This document shows positions 60,801 to 64,000 of a stretch of 64,000 nt of DNA, one piece after another (position 1 is the stretch's first letter; every line of letters begins with the position of its first letter). The notes below the pieces were generated by a model. It ran no database searches. It was not told the DNA's origin and saw only the letters and a program-made list of their open reading frames with translations. This DNA comes from Streptococcus pneumoniae (GTDB lineage: Bacteria > Bacillota > Bacilli > Lactobacillales > Streptococcaceae). The position numbers and the translations under genes were made by a program. The DNA is taken from the NCBI RefSeq assembly GCF_001347015.1, contig NZ_CFGI01000002.1:186001-250000 (forward strand), read 5' to 3'.

Positions 60801-63217
60801 AATGTTGAAGGAGTTGATTCACCTGAATCAGCACTAGTTGTAGCGCCTGTTGTTGGATTATTTGATGTTTCGGCGTTACTTTCATCTCCTGATGTTGAAC
60901 CCTCGTTAGAATCAGACGAAGTCGCTTCTCCAGTTTCTTCTGTGGTGGTCGATACTTCTTCTGAGTCTGATGATGGAGCTACAGATGTTTTTCCTGTTTC
61001 TGCCGTATCCGGAGCTGATGTGTTTTCAACTGGTTCTACTTGACTTTTCTCTGTGCTTTCCGTAGATTCTACAGTCTTTGCTTCATCTGTTGCTCCATTA
61101 CCGTGCGATGTTACATCTTTTGTTTCTGAAGTCGCTTCCTGTGAATTAACATCTTTACTATTAGTTTCTTCTTCAGATATGTTTTCGACAATATCAGCTT
61201 TTGTTTTAAGTGACGCAAGTTGAGATTCTGTCACCTCTGATTCTTGAATTGCTGGTCCATACTGTCCAACTAAAGCCTCCGAGTCGACCTTATCTCCTAA
61301 AATTTGTGCAACAGTAATCCAGTGACGTTCATGACGAGGGTTATTAAATGCACCAAGACCTGTATAAGTATATAGAGGATTTATCAATGATTTATAATGA
61401 CCAGTCTGACCGGCAACTGTCTCACCCTTTGATTCTTTAATATAATCGGCTTTTTCTGAGTACCATTGCTCAATCGCCTCTGCAAATCCTTTATAATTCC
61501 ACGCCAAGTTTTCTCCAAATGTTCTAGTACCAGTTGGAAAAGCTGTCCAAATATCTTTGTTAGAGAGACGAGCATGGGCATTCGTAATAGAAGACTCAGC
61601 AGCTCTCATAAGAGCCGTTTTTTCCAGTTGTGTTGACCACTTAATCGGAACATACTTATCTACTAATTTCTCCTCAAAAGCCTCTTTACGAATCTTATTA
61701 AGAGAATCTAAGATAGCTTGTTGATCTGGTGTTAAAAATTCTCCTTTAATTCCCACCAAAACATTGCCAGCAGATGCTTGACTCACTTCCGATTTAAATA
61801 CAGTCTGCACTTCCTTTTGTGGTACAGCCGGTACTTCCCCTTTCGGTGTTACTGGCTCTTCCGCTTTCGATGCTGGAGTCAGTGTTTCTCCTGCTACTCC
61901 TGAAGTTCCTTCTGGTGTTCCTGAAGCTTCTCCTGTTCCCCCTGAAGTTACGTCTGAAGTTCCTTCTTCTGTTGTTGTGCCTGTCTCTGCTGTTGCACCT
62001 GGTGTAGTTCCTTCTGATGCATCTTCTTTAGGTGCTAGTCTCTCTTCTTCACCTGTTTCTTTTGGAGTTGATTCTGATTCCACTGTTCCTTCAGGTATTG
62101 ATTCTACTGAAGTTCCTGAAGCTTCAGTAGATTCTGTTGGAGCTTCTACTTTTGGTTCAGTTGGTTTCGCTGCCTCTGGCTCTGTTCCTTCAGCTTCCTT
62201 TGCTACTTCTTCTGTTGAAGATGGTGTTTCTGGTTTTGATGGTGCTGGGGTTTCTTCTGCTGGTTGATCTTGTTCTCCTGAAGTGCCTTCCTCTACCACT
62301 GGCGCTGGTTCTGTTGGTTCAGCTGACGCCTCTGGTTGTTCAACTTTCGGCGCTTCTATTTTTCCTTCAGTTACATCTTCTTTAGGTGTTGGAGTAGTTG
62401 GCTCTTCTACTTTCGGCGTTGGAGTTTCTGCGTTTGGTTCAGCTGGTTTAGCTACCTCTGGCTCTGTTCCTTTTGGTTCAGATGATTCTGTTGGCGCTTC
62501 TACTTTCGGTGCTGGAGTAGTCGCTGCTTCTTCTGCTTTCGGTGCGGGTGTCACTGGCTCCTCTGCTTTTGGCGCTACTGGAGCTTCTGTTTCTTCTTTA
62601 ACTTCTGGGCTTGTCTCTACTGGTGTCACTGGGGCAAGTTCTTCAACTGATTCTTCCGCACTTTCCACTACTGGAGCTGATACAGGCTGATAAACTGGGC
62701 TATAGTTCACAGTCATTTTTTCAACTTTCTCAGTGACATCTGTTAATTCAAAGGTAACAGCTTTTGTTTCCTGATCTTTCTTGAGCAAGACTTCGTAAGT
62801 GCGAACTTCGCCACTTGCACCACTTTCTTTGATGACAATCTTGTGTTTTGTGACTGTATCTGAAACCGTTTCAGCTTCGGTAAAGTACAATTCATTGTGC
62901 GGTAAGAATAAATTCTTGCCTGAAGCTTGATTCATTTCTTGGAGTACATCTACAGGGATATTGCTTGCTTCGCTGATAACACTTAATGTATCTCCCCACT
63001 TAATGACATACTTAAATAAATCACCTTCTTTTTGAAGATCAGCTTTCACTTCCTCAACTGTTCTGGCTACCCAGACACCATCTTGTTCACTTGCTGACAC
63101 AGTTGGAGCTAAAAAGCCCAGACCCAGTAGAATCACACCTGTCGCAACAATTGCACCAGTTCTCAATTTTCTAAAGCCACGGAGGGACAAGCTTCCTCTA
63201 ACATTTGTTTGTCTCAT
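57890..63217 (-). CDS. Very large secreted LysM/CAP-domain protein with Ser/Thr/Glu-rich spacer and triple C-terminal repeat
   Basis: 1775 aa. Signal peptide with a KLRTGAIVATGVILLGLG core (cut near 43), LysM domain at about 69-112 (KYVIKWGDTLSVISEASNIP) for binding peptidoglycan, a Pro/Glu/Thr spacer, a CAP/SCP domain at about 490-645 (LNKIRKEAF, NAHARLS, FGENLAW, GHYKSLINP, RHWITVAQIL) with its conserved His and Glu, a ~750-residue Ser/Thr/Glu/Gly-rich stretch, and three ~85-residue homologous domains (about 1456, 1569 and 1691). No LPxTG and no C-terminal helix, so it is held by LysM or released. It lies between vncR and vex3, where I would not expect such a gene. Long spacing (about 13) between AGGAA and the ATG. 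Confidence 0.9.
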   Translation of the reverse strand: MRQTNVRGSLSLRGFRKLRTGAIVATGVILLGLGFLAPTVSASEQDGVWVARTVEEVKADLQKEGDLFKYVIKWGDTLSVISEASNIPVDVLQEMNQASGKNLFLPHNELYFTEAETVSDTVTKHKIVIKESGASGEVRTYEVLLKKDQETKAVTFELTDVTEKVEKMTVNYSPVYQPVSAPVVESAEESVEELAPVTPVETSPEVKEETEAPVAPKAEEPVTPAPKAEEAATTPAPKVEAPTESSEPKGTEPEVAKPAEPNAETPTPKVEEPTTPTPKEDVTEGKIEAPKVEQPEASAEPTEPAPVVEEGTSGEQDQPAEETPAPSKPETPSSTEEVAKEAEGTEPEAAKPTEPKVEAPTESTEASGTSVESIPEGTVESESTPKETGEEERLAPKEDASEGTTPGATAETGTTTEEGTSDVTSGGTGEASGTPEGTSGVAGETLTPASKAEEPVTPKGEVPAVPQKEVQTVFKSEVSQASAGNVLVGIKGEFLTPDQQAILDSLNKIRKEAFEEKLVDKYVPIKWSTQLEKTALMRAAESSITNAHARLSNKDIWTAFPTGTRTFGENLAWNYKGFAEAIEQWYSEKADYIKESKGETVAGQTGHYKSLINPLYTYTGLGAFNNPRHERHWITVAQILGDKVDSEALVGQYGPAIQESEVTESQLASLKTKADIVENISEEETNSKDVNSQEATSETKDVTSHGNGATDEAKTVESTESTEKSQVEPVENTSAPDTAETGKTSVAPSSDSEEVSTTTEETGEATSSDSNEGSTSGDESNAETSNNPTTGATTSADSGESTPSTLTSDETKPDEVANEAEGKESEEVGTSVTTEPATPAPAADSTNEATNEGESENPVVEETPVTEEQPATDTDSSAATSDSADSNPSTGSTATEGPTTGDEGKEAEETESEVEKPAGDSVSSTSESNEDGNSGDSTSSVSTSNGKSEKETGEGEKPAPKEAESEGKVSEASGTPEGTPTESPEAKVTEPAAESTVTEETTPEVTTTGDEEKDSKVEDTDKEAGSKEEGKAEATEEASTTPSADAPTDSNSVDSSPVTETGNSESSNSDLEKPQGDESAVQVGSEPTASTEGTSTGKEESAPKEAEKEEAPAPAVESPTASEAGNADKTSVDETGKQDSATNATTETNSGNPETEVEESGQSTEEVVTPTPVTDNSPSDTGTTNQPAASNPSSEAPALSAEDSATRDTTAPETSTNTEETGDQSVDSSHSGVETATSGEAEENSQNTEASTGDGNSELPKSDSEKSQADAPAEEHEDSEKSLEKGTEAPLETAKEENSKTINEAANSRLEEIDKVDDESKKTELKNEVNRLKEEGLKSIQNAKTNEEAAEKAEEYQEKIYAVEIPNEEVSKPNYSKEGLSNGRNDGTTIDGNSTVANSALTSSNPSSQPSSSGDSSQTQPAATSDSSTTGNSGFRRAGEYQARSRRTTRSVNQPDGTVNISYMYDEMPDIHGFLSDPGEDNTVTIPAGTSEAQAKELVKEKIQAKIKDLAARGYHVKNDIIFEQDTTVKNFNYVVTFTKETTGTTGFRIAPKVQVRAKKVAKRDLSNKTKQINIYYNLTALKDIAGALGELDGENVLTFSGETSKEDLKRAVEEKTKAQIEKLKKQGFTVTSKTDLDQIIEGGDSYDYVVEFTKEAKTQPVGTTGFRMAPAVQPRASRNRRSLEQPAPQKVKVNVFYNFDKMKDIAGFLGDINGTPLEVAEGLSDEQVKAAVKSQVDAKKEELSKRGYTFKEDYVYQANGKDYNYVVTFSKATK
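57897..58920 (-). repeat. Three coding repeats at the 3' end of the LysM/CAP gene
   Basis: Protein-level repeats: each module begins VNxxYxxxxMxDIxGxLG-like and ends YxYVVTFTK, and each is preceded by a linker of the type GFRxAPxVQxRA..R (e.g. GFRMAPAVQPRASRNRRS). DNA identity is low, so the repeats are old. Confidence 0.8.
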
Positions 63218-63254
63218 AATGTTTATTTTTCCTCACTAATCTATATTTTCCAAG

Positions 63255-63275
63255 GTAGACCCTGCCTAGGTCTAC
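63255..63275 (-). promoter_or_regulatory. Leader hairpin of the LysM/CAP gene
   Basis: GTAGACC - TAGGCAG - GGTCTAC, a perfect 7-bp stem about 38 bases before the start codon in a ~185-base leader. Could influence translation; no known riboswitch was recognised. Confidence 0.45.
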
Positions 63276-63408
63276 TAGCCTATGTTTGCGATATGGAGAG
63301 GCTTCTACAGATTTATCTATCTATTTTCAAGATAAGATTTCTATAGATTTTTATGCACAATTCCATATATAAGTTGCGAAACTCCTTTCTAATAAATTCC
63401 ATAACCTT

Positions 63409-63438
63409 AGTATATCATATTTAAGTACTAAAGTACAA
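63409..63438 (-). promoter_or_regulatory. Promoter of the LysM/CAP gene
   Basis: TTGTAC (63433-63438), 18-bp spacer, TATACT (63409-63414) with extended TGA. The 63218-63529 interval holds this promoter, the leader with its hairpin, and the vex3 terminator. Confidence 0.7.
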
Positions 63439-63471
63439 AGAAAGCAATGATTTTCACCATTGCTTTCTGCT
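63439..63471 (-). terminator. Probable terminator of vex3
   Basis: AGAAAGCAATG / CATTGCTTTCT perfect 11-bp stem. The T-run behind it is short (TTTGTAC) and overlaps the -35 box of the next promoter. Confidence 0.65.
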
Positions 63472-63529
63472 TCATTTATCATTTTAGAACTTTCAGTTGC
63501 TAGCCTCATTTTTCAGTCTGGCATCAGTA

Positions 63530-64000
63530 TTATTCACCATCCAGCAAAAGCTCTTTTGGTTGTTTTCTAAGGAGATTGCTTGAAGCAAGCGCCATAACGA
63601 GAACCACTAGAACCAAGGCAAGGACAAAGACGATGATAAAGTCTGATGTCTGAATGGAAATATCTAGGCTCGACAAGGTCTTGCTAAAGCCATCTACTTC
63701 TGCACCACCACCAAGGTTAGAGGCTTGAGCCGCCTTGCTAGCTTGCTTGGCAACACCTGAAGTGACATTGGCAAGGACGGTGTTTCCGATTGCACGAGCT
63801 GCATAGTTGGCTAGGAAGTAAGCAGAAACAAGAGCAGGGATGGCAATCAAGATGGATTCAGTAATAAATTGACCCAAGATACTTGCCTGCTTGAGACCGA
63901 TAGAGAGGAGAATTCCCACTTCCTTACGACGGGCGTTAATCCAAAGACTAAGCAAGAGGGCAAGGAGAAGGACTGAGAAGCTCAAGCTGCCCCAGAAGAG
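63530..64000 (-). CDS. vex3: ABC transporter permease Vex3, C-terminal part
   Basis: 157 codons of the 3' end; the frame continues through the window edge, so the gene is partial. FtsX-like (MacB-type) permease C-terminal domain: RRKEVGILLSIGLKQASIL, three membrane segments, and a final SNLLRKQPKELLLDGE. In pneumococcus vex1-vex2-vex3 precede vncRS and form an exporter proposed to secrete the Pep27 peptide. Here a 5.3-kb gene separates vex3 from vncRS. Confidence 0.88.
   Translation of the reverse strand, partial: LFWGSLSFSVLLLALLLSLWINARRKEVGILLSIGLKQASILGQFITESILIAIPALVSAYFLANYAARAIGNTVLANVTSGVAKQASKAAQASNLGGGAEVDGFSKTLSSLDISIQTSDFIIVFVLALVLVVLVMALASSNLLRKQPKELLLDGE

Noticed and set aside
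59691-61043. A 450-codon open frame on the plus strand, very rich in Ser, Val and Pro, antisense to the LysM/CAP gene
   Set aside because: It mirrors the repetitive Ser/Thr/Glu codons of the real gene (e.g. GAA/TCT read backwards), has no ribosome binding site and no recognisable domain.

Overview
The window looks like chromosomal DNA of the Streptococcus mitis group (S. pneumoniae, S. pseudopneumoniae or S. mitis). The evidence is eight BOX elements (one contains the exact 22-nt sequence used as the standard BOX typing primer), a 107-bp RUP-type element, and a gene order (ccdA; prtA; rplA-rplK; brnQ; uvrC; murM-murN; estA; recJ; amino-acid ABC cluster; NADPH oxidase; fba; vncS-vncR; vex3) that I recognise as the pneumococcal core layout. 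Three large additions or variations stand out against that backbone: a 2584-aa YSIRK/LPNTG fibril adhesin next to a RelBE-type toxin-antitoxin pair, a 1775-aa LysM/CAP protein between vncR and vex3, and a group IIC-like intron behind the NADPH oxidase. I cannot decide between a pneumococcal strain and a close commensal relative from sequence reading alone.

Layout: 1-746 is the end of a redox cassette (start of a probable thioredoxin-like lipoprotein, then CcdA). 946-5786 is a leftward operon (radical SAM YtqA-like, MnmM-like methyltransferase, small protein, Na+/H+ antiporter, then a YihY protein beyond a BOX). A divergent DUF3397-like gene follows. 6488-14855 holds a small membrane protein, prtA with its PsaR-like promoter, and tRNA-Thr(CGT). 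prtA is bracketed by two 90-bp promoter-bearing repeats and a fragment of the tRNA, suggesting the locus was built by duplication or insertion. 14956-17555 is a three-gene ABC-2 exporter. 17881-18499 is a toxin-antitoxin module, and 18500-19010 is a decayed region with a RUP. 19011-26765 encodes the giant adhesin with three 1,035-bp internal repeats and a G8 tract in its leader.

27298-35846 is mostly housekeeping: rplA and rplK; the M42 peptidase, HIT and LdcB operon; BrnQ; a rhodanese; a uracil-DNA-glycosylase-fold protein; PepV; a nitroreductase. 36018-51060 includes a cyst(e)ine-type binding lipoprotein, a metallophosphoesterase, UvrC, a membrane-anchored matrixin, the MurM/MurN cell-wall branching enzymes, EstA, RNase J2, RecJ and a four-gene polar amino-acid ABC operon. 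51354-54443 holds the NADPH oxidase, whose transcription unit has been invaded by an antisense group II intron between stop codon and terminator. 54723-64000 holds aldolase, VncRS, the LysM/CAP protein and the 3' end of vex3.

Many genes serve the cell surface: PrtA, the adhesin, the LysM/CAP protein, LdcB, MurM/N, EstA, the Vex/Vnc system and several transporters. BOX elements mostly sit immediately behind stop codons, so they become part of 3' UTRs. Start codons were reassigned where a Shine-Dalgarno sequence or promoter clearly decided the matter.
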